Notes under the pieces: generated by a model | The model's database searches: none | Seen by the model: only the letters and a program-made list of their open reading frames with translations | What the model was told of the DNA's origin: nothing | Shown: positions 43,590 to 52,418 of the stretch, in pieces | Layout: each line of letters opens with the position of its first letter | How positions within the stretch are numbered: the stretch's first letter is position 1 | Translations under genes and position numbers: made by a program | Assembly: GCA_024648695.1 (NCBI GenBank) | Contig: JACAVV010000008.1 | Coordinates: 62,001 to 126,000, forward strand | DNA length: 64,000 nucleotides | From: Nitrospina sp. | Lineage (GTDB): Bacteria; Nitrospinota; Nitrospinia; Nitrospinales; JACRGP01 | Reading direction: 5' to 3'

Positions 43590-45602
43590 ATGGCCAAACC
43601 TCAAGGAAACAATAATGTAGCAATGCTTGGACCCGAACCTGAACTCAGTGGAATGAGAGTCATCAATGGATTCTCCCTTTCCCCGCAACCCACTATTTTT
43701 CAAGATGATTTTGAAGGTGGGCCGGAAGGCTGGAACCAGACGGGTGGCGTTTCGGAAACCTCCAGCCCGATTACAGGATCAGAGTCCAGAAAGTTTACTT
43801 CCAGTTCCCATTTCAGAAAAGAGGGTTTGAATCAGGACGTATTTGTTCTGGATTTCAAGCTGTATCCCGACTCCAACGACTCGGCGGCCAATTGGGAAAA
43901 AACGCGGTATGTTTTTGTAGAGTCTTGGGGCAACTGGGACGGGTCCGATGGGATCGGCGTGTTTTTGAATCGGGGACCCGGAACCGAATTTTACATGGAT
44001 ATCGCCCGCGATCTTCCGGGAGGATCTCACGACTTTGCCATTAATGAAGATGCTGTCAACGATATCCGCGTAAAAATATTTGCCAATAATGGAACCGGGA
44101 ACGACTCTGCTGAACTTTGGCTGAATGGTACCAAAGTGAAAACCTTGTCTGGCCTAAATTTGCCGGGTTCGGTCGACCGTTTTCGATTCGGGCAAGATGG
44201 TTTCAACGCCGCCAATATGGTATCCATAGCAGACGATATCAAAGTGTTCCACACGGATCCGGATACCTACGTTAATAATGTTTACGACTCCGCAGTCGCG
44301 ACGATCCCTAATGAAATCCTGTTTGATGGGGTGGTCGGGAAAAAGAAAATGAGCCTACTGGATTTGGCAAATCAACATGACTGGTTCTGGGATGAACCCG
44401 CAGGCAAGTTATACGTCCATGCGCCCGGCGATCCAGATACCCAATACACTGAAGTTTTAGGGAGTATTGCCCCGGCTGTTAAATATAATGGCAAAGAAGG
44501 AATCGTTCTCACAGGAGTCCATTTTTCCGATTCGAATTTGTCCATTGAGCTTCCCGGTGATTCCACCATTTGGTTGAACGCGTTAACAGGGGGCGACAGC
44601 TATTCGGACATGCCAACCACTCCCGTGTCTTGGGCCGATGAGGTTACCTGGGACTCGGGACAAAATGGAGGCGGGATGCTATCGGTTTGGCAGGGTTCGG
44701 GACAGGACACCTATGTGTACTCGGCTAAGGCAAGCGATCCTTTGGTACCGGTGTATTTCCATCCCAGCGCCTCCTCTAAACTGATATCCGGGGATTGGGA
44801 AGGCCATAGCAATTCTTCAACCATCGAAACGGAAATCCTTTCCGGTATTCAAGATCGTTTTGAAGACCCTAACGGGACCTTTATTTACAATCCGTATTCG
44901 ACCCAGGATTCAACCAAAGTGTGGCATAACGGCGGGCAACCTCCTGCCAGCAGTTTCATTCCTCTGGAGCAACCGGTTCATGGTCCTGTTTATGCCTACG
45001 TTCCTTTTGGTGTCACACCCTCGGACGATGGCGACAGCCATATGGCGGTGTATCAGCCCAATGGGCGTGTGCTGGAAACCCATGCGACAATTGTTCTGTC
45101 CACGGGATCGATTGTTTGCGGGATGGCTTCTTTCACCGACCCAACATCCAGGGGTGACGGACGCCAAAACGGGCGGCGGGCTTCCATGACCCCAAATTAT
45201 ATGGGACTGCTCAATGTGCGCGATATCCAGGCGGGTGAGATTAAACACGCCTTGTCCATCATCATTCCTGCGCGTCAATTGAAACTGGACGACTGGGTGT
45301 CGCCGGCCCTGGCCTTCGACTCCAATCCGGGTTATAGCGGCAATAACGCGATGGGCACACGGCTGGCCATTCCCTGGTCGTTTGACCTGGACAGCTTTTC
45401 ATTTAACGATACGGTCCATTCGCCCCTTGTGGCCAAGGCGATGAAACATTATGGTTTGTATATTAATGATCGGGGTGGCAGTGCTGGAGTGAGCATCAAT
45501 TGCAGTCAAACCCTGAGCGAGGTGGATTACGGGAATTATTCGTTCAACCGCCAACTCGATCTGGAAATGATGCTGAGGGAACTCAAGGTGGTGAGTTCGT
45601 AA
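43590..45602 (+). CDS. Modular 670-residue protein: lectin-like, beta-helix-like and unknown C-terminal domains
   Basis: I do not recognise a named family for the whole. Residues 30-225 look like a concanavalin/laminin-G-like jelly roll (FQDDFEGGPEGWNQTG; SAELWLNGTKVKTLSGLNLP; DRFRFGQDGF). Residues 230-310 resemble the start of right-handed beta-helix proteins (YVNNVYDSAVATIP; WFWDEPAGKLYVHAPGDPDT). The C-terminal 370 residues have an acidic, aromatic-rich stretch and a block (AMGTRLAIPW; KAMKHYGLYINDRGGSAGV) like those in secreted carbohydrate-active proteins. There is no signal peptide at the start, so export would need another route. It is isolated by a 339-base gap upstream and is convergent with sufU. 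Confidence 0.6.
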   Translation: MAKPQGNNNVAMLGPEPELSGMRVINGFSLSPQPTIFQDDFEGGPEGWNQTGGVSETSSPITGSESRKFTSSSHFRKEGLNQDVFVLDFKLYPDSNDSAANWEKTRYVFVESWGNWDGSDGIGVFLNRGPGTEFYMDIARDLPGGSHDFAINEDAVNDIRVKIFANNGTGNDSAELWLNGTKVKTLSGLNLPGSVDRFRFGQDGFNAANMVSIADDIKVFHTDPDTYVNNVYDSAVATIPNEILFDGVVGKKKMSLLDLANQHDWFWDEPAGKLYVHAPGDPDTQYTEVLGSIAPAVKYNGKEGIVLTGVHFSDSNLSIELPGDSTIWLNALTGGDSYSDMPTTPVSWADEVTWDSGQNGGGMLSVWQGSGQDTYVYSAKASDPLVPVYFHPSASSKLISGDWEGHSNSSTIETEILSGIQDRFEDPNGTFIYNPYSTQDSTKVWHNGGQPPASSFIPLEQPVHGPVYAYVPFGVTPSDDGDSHMAVYQPNGRVLETHATIVLSTGSIVCGMASFTDPTSRGDGRQNGRRASMTPNYMGLLNVRDIQAGEIKHALSIIIPARQLKLDDWVSPALAFDSNPGYSGNNAMGTRLAIPWSFDLDSFSFNDTVHSPLVAKAMKHYGLYINDRGGSAGVSINCSQTLSEVDYGNYSFNRQLDLEMMLRELKVVSS

Positions 45603-45622
45603 ACCTCAGCTTGGATAAACGG

Positions 45623-46078
45623 TTACTCGGTGGATATCCCTTCGGATTTTTTGTCCAGTGCACCTATGGTGGTGTGCCAGGCGAGGCTTGCACATTTGAT
45701 TCGGGAGGGGTATTCACGAATACCGGTAAACAGTTTCAATTTTCCGAGATGGTTTTCCTCCTTCTCCGGGTCGAGTTCACCAAGTACCATTCTGTGGAAC
45801 TCATTGAAAACTACACGAGCGTCTTCAACCTTTTTCCCTTTCAGAAATGCTGTCATCAGGGAGGTACTGGATTTGGAAATAGCGCATCCGGATCCCTGGA
45901 AACTGATATCCTCGATGGTGTTATCATCCCCAACATTCAAGTACACAGTGATATCGTCGCCACACAGGGGATTGATCCCATGACAGGAATGAGTGGGGTT
46001 GTCGATCACTCGAAAGTTTCGTGGGTTTTTGTTGTGATCCAGGATCACTTGCTGATATAGCTCGTTGTTATATGACAT
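45623..46078 (-). CDS. sufU: SufU iron-sulfur assembly protein
   Basis: A 151-residue SufU/IscU-type protein. The three zinc/cluster cysteines are visible: NPLCGDD, GSGCAIS and SRIKCASL. The helix SKSSTSLMTAFLKGK is the family block. SufU passes sulfur from SufS or scaffolds clusters. It is the last gene of the minus-strand suf operon, 88 bases after sufS. The C-terminus SEGISTE is a short tail. Confidence 0.92.
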   Translation of the reverse strand: MSYNNELYQQVILDHNKNPRNFRVIDNPTHSCHGINPLCGDDITVYLNVGDDNTIEDISFQGSGCAISKSSTSLMTAFLKGKKVEDARVVFNEFHRMVLGELDPEKEENHLGKLKLFTGIREYPSRIKCASLAWHTTIGALDKKSEGISTE

Positions 46079-46166
46079 TCATTCTAAATCCTGAAAATGG
46101 ATGAAACGTTTTTATTGAATATATGCTTTATAGCCCCGTTGTCAAATTAAGCCAGGAATCCAGCAA

Positions 46167-47420
46167 TCAGGAAAACACCTGGATGGCTCTGCGAATGCCT
46201 TCTGCCAGGGCATCGAGTTCTTCTTTCTTGTTGTAAAAGGACATGGAAGCGCGCGTGGTGGCCGGTACGTTAAATCGTTGCATGGTCGGTTGCGCACAGT
46301 GATGCCCGCCCCGTAATTCGATGCAATCCTCATCCAGCAAAGTGACCACATCGTGTGGATGCACGGCATCAAGATAGAAGGAAAGGATGCTGGCTTTATT
46401 TTTTGCGGTGCCTATGATTCTGCATCCGTCAATCTCTTCCAGTAATTTGGTACCGTATTCCAATAGGAAGTTTTCGTAGCGGGCAATCGAATCCAGGCCA
46501 ATGCTGTTTATATAATCAATAGCTTCTCCCAGACCGATCACCTGAGAAATCGGAGGCGTTCCCGCCTCGAACCGTTGCGGTGGTTTGGCATAAGTGGTCT
46601 TTTCGAAAGTGACCTTGGCGATCATATCGCCACCCGTTACATAGGGAGGCATATCTTCCAGGACTTCCATTTTACCGAACAAGCCGCCGATGCCACTGGG
46701 GGCATACATCTTGTGCCCGGAAAACGTATAAAAATCGCAGTCCAGGGCTTGCACATTGATTTTCATATGCGGCGTGCTTTGTGCGCCATCTATTAGCACT
46801 TTCGCGCCCACCTGATGGGCCTTTTCAATGATCTCCTCCACCGGATTGATTGTGCCCAGGGCATTTGAGATATGATTGACCGCCACCATTTTAGTTTTAC
46901 TTGAGAGCAGTTTGTCATATTCCTCCATGATGAGTTCCCCGTCATCATTGACCGGGATCACCTTCAAAACCGCGCCGCGTTCTTCGCATAATATCTGCCA
47001 AGGCACGGTGTTGGCATGGTGTTCAATCGTGGAAATAATGATCTCGTCGCCAGGCTGAATAAACCGTTTACCAAAACTGTAGGCCACCAGATTGATCGAC
47101 TGCGTGGTACCGCTGGTGAAAATAATTTCACTTTTGGATCCCGCCCTCAACAAATCCGCCACCTTTTGCCGACCCTCTTCATACAGGCGAGTTGCCTTTT
47201 CGCTCAATTTGTAGGCCCCTCGGCGAACGGTTCCGTATTCTTCCGATTCAAATCGTTGCATCCGCTCAATCACCTGCCGGGGTTTTTGAGTGGTCGCCGC
47301 ATTGTCCAGATAGACCAGAGGTTTACCGTTAAAGGTTTGCGACAATATGGGAAAATCCGCACGAATTTTATCGACGTCTATAATCGTCTCGTCGGTAACT
47401 GCGGTTTGAGCTTCAGGCAT
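46167..47420 (-). CDS. sufS: SufS cysteine desulfurase
   Basis: A 417-residue PLP enzyme that releases sulfur from cysteine for iron-sulfur assembly. YLDNAATTQKP is the N-terminal block. The PLP lysine is in FSGHKMYAPSG, with the Asp in DGAQS. The sulfur-carrying cysteine is in LRGGHHCAQP. The start at 47420 overlaps the sufD stop by 8 bases, so the two are coupled. The first 15 residues are a short acidic extension. Confidence 0.95.
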   Translation of the reverse strand: MPEAQTAVTDETIIDVDKIRADFPILSQTFNGKPLVYLDNAATTQKPRQVIERMQRFESEEYGTVRRGAYKLSEKATRLYEEGRQKVADLLRAGSKSEIIFTSGTTQSINLVAYSFGKRFIQPGDEIIISTIEHHANTVPWQILCEERGAVLKVIPVNDDGELIMEEYDKLLSSKTKMVAVNHISNALGTINPVEEIIEKAHQVGAKVLIDGAQSTPHMKINVQALDCDFYTFSGHKMYAPSGIGGLFGKMEVLEDMPPYVTGGDMIAKVTFEKTTYAKPPQRFEAGTPPISQVIGLGEAIDYINSIGLDSIARYENFLLEYGTKLLEEIDGCRIIGTAKNKASILSFYLDAVHPHDVVTLLDEDCIELRGGHHCAQPTMQRFNVPATTRASMSFYNKKEELDALAEGIRRAIQVFS

Positions 47421-48738
47421 GGTTCCTCTCCAGTTTGCTTAATAGAAGGGATTTGAGATCTTCCACCACCTCGGGGAATTCAACGGTATCAATGATGCTT
47501 CTGGCGAAACTTGTGGTGAGCAGGGTTTTGGCAACACTTGCAGACAGGCCCCGGGTTTCAAGGTAAAATAATTGTTCATCGTCAATTTGGCCAACTGTGT
47601 TTCCGTGGGCGCATTTGACGTCATCGGCATAAATCATCAAGTTGGGTTTGCCGTCGGCATGGGCTTCGTCGGACAACATCAGGTTATTGATCAACTGATC
47701 GGATTGGGTCAACTGTGCCCCCGGATCCACAACCACCGTACCGTCAAAACTGGCCCGACTTTTATCATTCACAATATTTTTGAAATACTGGTGGCTGATA
47801 CAGTTGGGGGCATGGTGGTTTACCTGAATGTATTGATGTACCTGCTCCTTGTCCACCAGCACCGAAACACCATTCATCGTCAGTTCGGCACCCGGTTCGC
47901 ATAAATGGGTCTGATAATTATTGCGGGTCAATTTGCTTCCGGCCATAGCGTGCGTGGATTTGAACCGGCTGTATTGATTCAGCCGGACAAAGGTTTTGGA
48001 AAAATTCCAGGACTCTTTGGAGTCCGCCTGCACCTGTGAAAAAATCACACTGCTGTTCTCATCCAGAAAATAATCCTGAACGGTATTTGAGAAATAGGAA
48101 TTGCCATCACCCACGGTTTTCACGATAATTTTAACTTCCGCATGCTTGCCTATATGGACGCAAAAGCGGGGTGCGCTCATAGCGGGCTTACCCTCTGCAC
48201 CTGTGGAGACCAATAACACCTGAATGGGTTTATTGATTTGAGCCTTTGGTAGAACTTTAAGGAACACACCTTGTTTCGCAAAAGCGGCATTGAGCGCGGA
48301 AAACACATCGGTCTCCTTTTTCAGGGACTCGACCAGGGACTGCTTCAATTTTTCATCGGAAAAGGCCTTTTCGAAATCCGCCAACTCCACTTTACCCGCC
48401 AAAGCGGACAGGTCTGACAATTCGGGCTGATAAACACCATCCACCAGAACCAGACACGATTGCTCACTGCACGCATAGACGTGGTTTTTGACAACGTCCG
48501 CAGAACAGGTCCCGCCGGGATTCAACGCAAATTCGGTGGAAGCGATTTCACGGGTATTCACAAAAGTGAACATCTCGTGTTTGGGATGGGGAAACTTCAA
48601 GCTCTCGAATCTTTCGATTCCGGCCTTATTGAACTCAAGCAAATCGTTAGAGAGAGAATTTGCGTCCAAATAGTCTTTATGCAATTGCAGAAACCCGCCT
48701 TCGGCGGATTTCACTTCATCGGTTAAAGCACCTGCCAT
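47413..48738 (-). CDS. sufD: SufD
   Basis: A 441-residue SufD subunit of the SufBCD complex. The C-terminal half has the SufB/D beta-helix repeats (KSTHAMAGSKLTRNNYQTHL, AELTMNGVSVL) and a VKCAHGNTVGQIDDEQLFYL block with the ligand cysteine/histidine. SARSIIDTVEF closes the core. It lies 9 bases after sufC and overlaps sufS by 8 bases. Confidence 0.93.
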   Translation of the reverse strand: MAGALTDEVKSAEGGFLQLHKDYLDANSLSNDLLEFNKAGIERFESLKFPHPKHEMFTFVNTREIASTEFALNPGGTCSADVVKNHVYACSEQSCLVLVDGVYQPELSDLSALAGKVELADFEKAFSDEKLKQSLVESLKKETDVFSALNAAFAKQGVFLKVLPKAQINKPIQVLLVSTGAEGKPAMSAPRFCVHIGKHAEVKIIVKTVGDGNSYFSNTVQDYFLDENSSVIFSQVQADSKESWNFSKTFVRLNQYSRFKSTHAMAGSKLTRNNYQTHLCEPGAELTMNGVSVLVDKEQVHQYIQVNHHAPNCISHQYFKNIVNDKSRASFDGTVVVDPGAQLTQSDQLINNLMLSDEAHADGKPNLMIYADDVKCAHGNTVGQIDDEQLFYLETRGLSASVAKTLLTTSFARSIIDTVEFPEVVEDLKSLLLSKLERNHA

Positions 48739-48747
48739 TTCAATTCC

Positions 48748-49497
48748 TCAATTCGTGGTCGTGGTTAGCCAATCATAACCCTGGGCTTCCAGTTCAAGAG
48801 CCAGGCCCTTGTCGCCCGATTTGATTATTTTCCCTTTGCTCAAAACATGCACGTAGTCGGGTTTAATGTAGTCCAGCAGGCGCTGGTAATGGGTGATCAG
48901 GATTAGAGCATTATTCTCGTTGATCAAATTATTCACCCCATTGGCGACAATGCGAAGTGCATCGATATCCAGTCCAGAGTCCGTTTCATCCAGCACCGCC
49001 AGTTTGGGTTCAAGAATGGCCATTTGTAAAATTTCGTTTTTCTTTTTCTCGCCACCGGAAAAACCTTCGTTCAAAAAACGGGCCTTGTATTTGTGATCCA
49101 TTTCGACCATTTTCATCTTTTCATCCAGGATCTCATCGAAATCCAGCGGGTCCACTTCATCTTCGCCCTTATGCAATCGTTTGGCGTTGTAGGCCATTCG
49201 TAAAAACTCGGCATTGTTCACTCCGGGAATTTCCACTGGATACTGGAATCCCAGGAAGATCCCTTCCAGAGCGCGTTCTTCAGGTTCCAGATCCAGAAGG
49301 TTTTTTCCGTTGTAAGTCACCGAACCCGAGCTCACTTCATATTCATGATGACCCGCCAAAATTTTTGATAAGGTGCTTTTTCCTGATCCGTTCGGCCCCA
49401 TGATGGCGTGGATCTCACCTTTATTGACTGTCAGGGAGATACCCTTGATGATCTCGGTATCTTCTGAACCGGCATGCAAATCTTTAATTTCTAACAT
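48748..49497 (-). CDS. sufC: SufC ATPase
   Basis: A 250-residue ABC ATPase of the SufBCD complex. Walker A is GPNGSGKST at residues 34-42, the signature is GFSGGEKKKNEILQM, and Walker B is LAVLDETDSGLD. The start is the ATG at 49497 (MLEIKDL), with AAGGA 9 bases upstream; a longer frame begins at 49593 but lies in the intergenic hairpin. It follows sufB after a 153-base gap that contains a terminator-like hairpin. Confidence 0.95.
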   Translation of the reverse strand: MLEIKDLHAGSEDTEIIKGISLTVNKGEIHAIMGPNGSGKSTLSKILAGHHEYEVSSGSVTYNGKNLLDLEPEERALEGIFLGFQYPVEIPGVNNAEFLRMAYNAKRLHKGEDEVDPLDFDEILDEKMKMVEMDHKYKARFLNEGFSGGEKKKNEILQMAILEPKLAVLDETDSGLDIDALRIVANGVNNLINENNALILITHYQRLLDYIKPDYVHVLSKGKIIKSGDKGLALELEAQGYDWLTTTTN

Positions 49498-49560
49498 TAA
49501 TGAATTCCTTCGATACGGTAGGCAGTTGCTTATTGGATTCAAAGAAGAACCCACAGGTTT

Positions 49561-49605
49561 CTTTTTTCTAAATAAAAAGATGATCCCCGGCAACCGGGGA
49601 TCATC
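49561..49605 (-). terminator. Terminator-like hairpin inside the suf operon (sufB-sufC)
   Basis: GATGATCCCCGG (49579-49590) and CCGGGGATCATC (49594-49605) form a perfect 12-bp stem with a 3-base loop. On the minus strand, the direction of suf transcription, the stem is followed at once by TCTTTTTATTT. This is a good intrinsic terminator between sufB and sufC. It should reduce transcription of sufCDSU relative to nifU-like/sufB, or those genes have their own promoter in the 80 bases before sufC. Confidence 0.75.
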
Positions 49606-49650
49606 CAGTTATAGTTTTCAGATTAACTTGAGTATGTGCTTTTTCAGAGT

Positions 49651-51120
49651 CTAACCCACACTGTCTTCCAGTTTCAGAGTCAGAAGTTTTTCCGCTTCTA
49701 CAGCGAATTCCATTGGAAGCTGTTTGAACACTTCTTTACAGAATCCATTGATCACTGCGGAGATCGCATTCTCGCGTGAAATGCCTCTGGACTGGAAATA
49801 GAACAATTGGTCTTCGCTTATTTTCGAGGTGGACGCCTCGTGTTCCAGATTGGCGGAACTGTTCGCCGATTCAATGTATGGAAAGGTATGTGCACTGCAT
49901 TGATCCCCCACCAGCATACTGTCGCACTGACTGTAATTCCTTGCATTGCTGGCACCCTTGTTCACTTTCACCAGGCCTCTGTAGGCATTGCTCGACTTGT
50001 CGGCAGAGATTCCCTTGGAAATGATACTGGACTTGGTGTCTTTACCAATGTGAATCATTTTCGTTCCCGTATCTGCCTGCATCAATCCGTTGGTCAAAGC
50101 GACGGAATAGAACTCACCCACAGATTGGTCCCCCTGCAAAATACAACTGGGATACTTCCAGGTGATCGCGGAACCCGTTTCCACCTGGGTCCAGGAAATT
50201 TTTGACTTTTTGCCCAAACATTTTCCGCGTTTGGTGACGAAATTATAAATACCACCTTTACCCGTTTCCCTGTCGCCGGCATACCAGTTTTGCACCGTAC
50301 TGTATTTTATCTCAGCATTGTCCAACGTGACCAGTTCCACCACGGCGGCATGAAGCTGATTGGTATCAAATTGGGGAGCCGTACAACCTTCCAGATAAGA
50401 AACGTAACTGTTTTCCGCACAAATGATGAGAGTGCGCTCAAACTGTCCCGTTTCTTCCGTGTTGATTCTGAAATAAGTCGACAACTCCATTGGAGAAATC
50501 GTGTCCGGCGGAATATAGACGAATGAACCGTCTGTGAATACTGCACTGTTCAGCGCCGCATAAAAATTGTCACCGATGGGTACAACTGATCCCAAATACT
50601 CCTCGACCAGTTCAGGGTACTCATGCACCGCTTCGGAGATAGAACAAAAAATGATGCCATGTTCCATCAGCTTCTTTTTATGTGTGGTAGCGACACTCAC
50701 ACTATCAAATACCGCATCTACCGCCACATTCGACAGGCGTTTTTGTTCATCGAGAGGAATCCCTAATTTGTCGAAAGTACGTAGAATTTCCGGATCGACT
50801 TCATCCAGGCTTTCCAGTTTCTTTTTCGGCTTGGGCGCGGCATAGTATGAAATGCCCTGAAAGTCGATAGGCGGATAATGCACATGCGGCCAGGTCGGAC
50901 TTTTCATCGTCAGCCATTTTTTGTAGGCTTTCAAACGGAAATCCAGCATGAACTTCGGCTCATTTTTTTTCTCTGAAAGCGCGCGAATGACATCCTCATC
51001 CAGGCCCTTGCGGAAAATATCGGAGTCGACATCGGTGGTGAACCCATACTTGTATTCACTTTTGTCCGTTAATACATCATCGAGGGTCGCTTGTGGTTTG
51101 GATTGAGTTTGTATATTCAT
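49651..51120 (-). CDS. sufB: SufB
   Basis: A 489-residue SufB scaffold subunit. [18 protein letters not shown] is the N-terminal block. The C-terminal half has [20 protein letters not shown] (catalytic cysteine), [20 protein letters not shown], the cluster-ligand block [20 protein letters not shown] and [16 protein letters not shown]. The length is normal. An AAGG-rich site lies upstream. It is 28 bases after the NifU-like gene and 153 bases before sufC. Confidence 0.95.
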   Translation of the reverse strand: MNIQTQSKPQATLDDVLTDKSEYKYGFTTDVDSDIFRKGLDEDVIRALSEKKNEPKFMLDFRLKAYKKWLTMKSPTWPHVHYPPIDFQGISYYAAPKPKKKLESLDEVDPEILRTFDKLGIPLDEQKRLSNVAVDAVFDSVSVATTHKKKLMEHGIIFCSISEAVHEYPELVEEYLGSVVPIGDNFYAALNSAVFTDGSFVYIPPDTISPMELSTYFRINTEETGQFERTLIICAENSYVSYLEGCTAPQFDTNQLHAAVVELVTLDNAEIKYSTVQNWYAGDRETGKGGIYNFVTKRGKCLGKKSKISWTQVETGSAITWKYPSCILQGDQSVGEFYSVALTNGLMQADTGTKMIHIGKDTKSSIISKGISADKSSNAYRGLVKVNKGASNARNYSQCDSMLVGDQCSAHTFPYIESANSSANLEHEASTSKISEDQLFYFQSRGISRENAISAVINGFCKEVFKQLPMEFAVEAEKLLTLKLEDSVG

Positions 51121-51148
51121 TTACCTTGTCTCCAGTGGAATAAGGACA

Positions 51149-51919
51149 TCACATCATATCGGCATACGTGTCGGGAACCACAACCAGTTCGTTGTATATA
51201 GCGTTTCGCAGATTCTGTTCGATAAACGCCAGGGTTCCACCTACCGAGGAGCCACAACTTCCGCAGGCCCCTTGATATTGTATGATAATTTTTTTGTTAT
51301 CGATGACTTTTTGCACGAGCACGTTACCGCCATCCGCCATCAAGGCGGGCCGGACCTTTTCATCCAGCACCAGATTGACTTGCTGAATCTGCTGTTCCGG
51401 ATCCAGCGCAAGCCAGGCTTGTTCCATCATCGACAATTTTTCCATAGACGATTCACCATCGCCTTCACCGGCTTTTTCCTTGGCGGTTGAAGTGGCCTGG
51501 GCCAGAGCTTTGGCTTCCGGGTAATTTTCGGAAACCTGCTTCAATAATTCGTCAACTGCAGAAAAAGCGGCCAGTTTGTTTTCAGGAACGGCAGGTTCAT
51601 CCGGATTATCCCTTAAAGAACTTTCAACATCGTTACCTGTAAGAGAGCATGCTTCCGGGATGGTGAGGCCCTTGACCATCTGGCACAAAGTTTCGCCCAT
51701 TCCCAGGGATACCTTACCGCCATAGGCAAAAAACTTCGCACTGTAAACCCGGTCCTCGACCGGATCCACCAACCAGTACAGTTTCATATCCTTGAATTTT
51801 ACCTGCACCAGGGCCATGTTTTTGGCTGTTGCATCCTCCTGGTAATAAGCACCACGATACTCAGGTTCGCTGGCGGCTTTTTCAAACTTTGTAGAAAATT
51901 TGGCTTCGGTGACGGACAT
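51149..51919 (-). CDS. NifU-like protein: degenerate scaffold domain plus Nfu domain
   Basis: A 256-residue protein at the head of the suf operon. The C-terminal 75 residues are a normal Nfu domain (RPALMADGGNVLVQKVID) with CxxC in GACGSCGSSVGG, which carries a [4Fe-4S] cluster. The N-terminal 110 residues resemble a NifU/IscU scaffold (LVDPVEDRVYSAKFFAYGG then MVKGLTIPEACSLTGNDVE), but the ligand cysteines of a true scaffold are not in place: FGCGSA-type sequence is replaced by AYGGKVS. It is therefore probably a carrier rather than an assembly scaffold. The middle is a low-complexity linker. Confidence 0.82.
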   Translation of the reverse strand: MSVTEAKFSTKFEKAASEPEYRGAYYQEDATAKNMALVQVKFKDMKLYWLVDPVEDRVYSAKFFAYGGKVSLGMGETLCQMVKGLTIPEACSLTGNDVESSLRDNPDEPAVPENKLAAFSAVDELLKQVSENYPEAKALAQATSTAKEKAGEGDGESSMEKLSMMEQAWLALDPEQQIQQVNLVLDEKVRPALMADGGNVLVQKVIDNKKIIIQYQGACGSCGSSVGGTLAFIEQNLRNAIYNELVVVPDTYADMM

Positions 51920-52310
51920 GTGATTTCCTATCGTTTCATCCTCAAACTTAAGGATGTAAAATTTGGCTTAAATGCTTTTGTTGTTTAAGGTTGCTTATGG
52001 AATTATATGGGAACCATTGCAGAATTACAACTTATTGCATACAGTCAATGGCTTTGAATTTTACGGTCCGGTCAAATATTTATTAACCCGGGTTGGCAGA
52101 AATTCCAAAGCACGCCATACCGCTTATAGGGATTAGATGCAATACACACGGCAAAGTTCCAGATCTTCCAGAATTCAACGAATTCAGGGGCGAAAAGGAG
52201 GCACGTTCCGGCAATATACTATTTTGGCTAAAAACGAGAAAAATCCACTACTGAATTTCATTTTTCAATATCAGAATGGAGTTTCCGGTGATTTCTCTTG
52301 CTAATAAGGG

Positions 52311-52316
52311 TATAAT
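52311..52316 (+). promoter_or_regulatory. Candidate moaA -10 box
   Basis: A perfect TATAAT lies 103 bases before the moaA ATG. No good -35 is seen at 16-18 bp, so the call is tentative. It would give a leader of about 95 bases with two hairpins. Confidence 0.35.
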
Positions 52317-52335
52317 AAAACCTTAAACATTTAAG

Positions 52336-52393
52336 TAAAAGAAGTCAGCTTCTTTTAAATAATATCTCTTTGTCCCAATAGCAAGCCATTGGG
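52336..52393 (+). promoter_or_regulatory. Two hairpins in the moaA leader
   Basis: TAAAAGAAG and CTTCTTTTA (52336-52344 and 52349-52357) form a 9-bp stem with a TCAG loop. CCCAAT and ATTGGG (52374-52379 and 52388-52393) form a second stem. The second ends about 25 bases before the start codon. They do not match the molybdenum-cofactor riboswitch that I know, which is larger; a regulatory role is only possible. Confidence 0.3.
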
Positions 52394-52418
52394 CGGGAAA
52401 GTTTCCAGGAAAATCGCG

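Larger units (their letters stand above)
51920..52418. other. suf-moaA divergent intergenic region
   Basis: 499 bases without a gene. It should hold the suf promoter (not located by eye) and, near its right end, the moaA promoter and leader. I see no Rrf2/IscR-like gene beside it and cannot recognise an operator. Confidence 0.5.
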
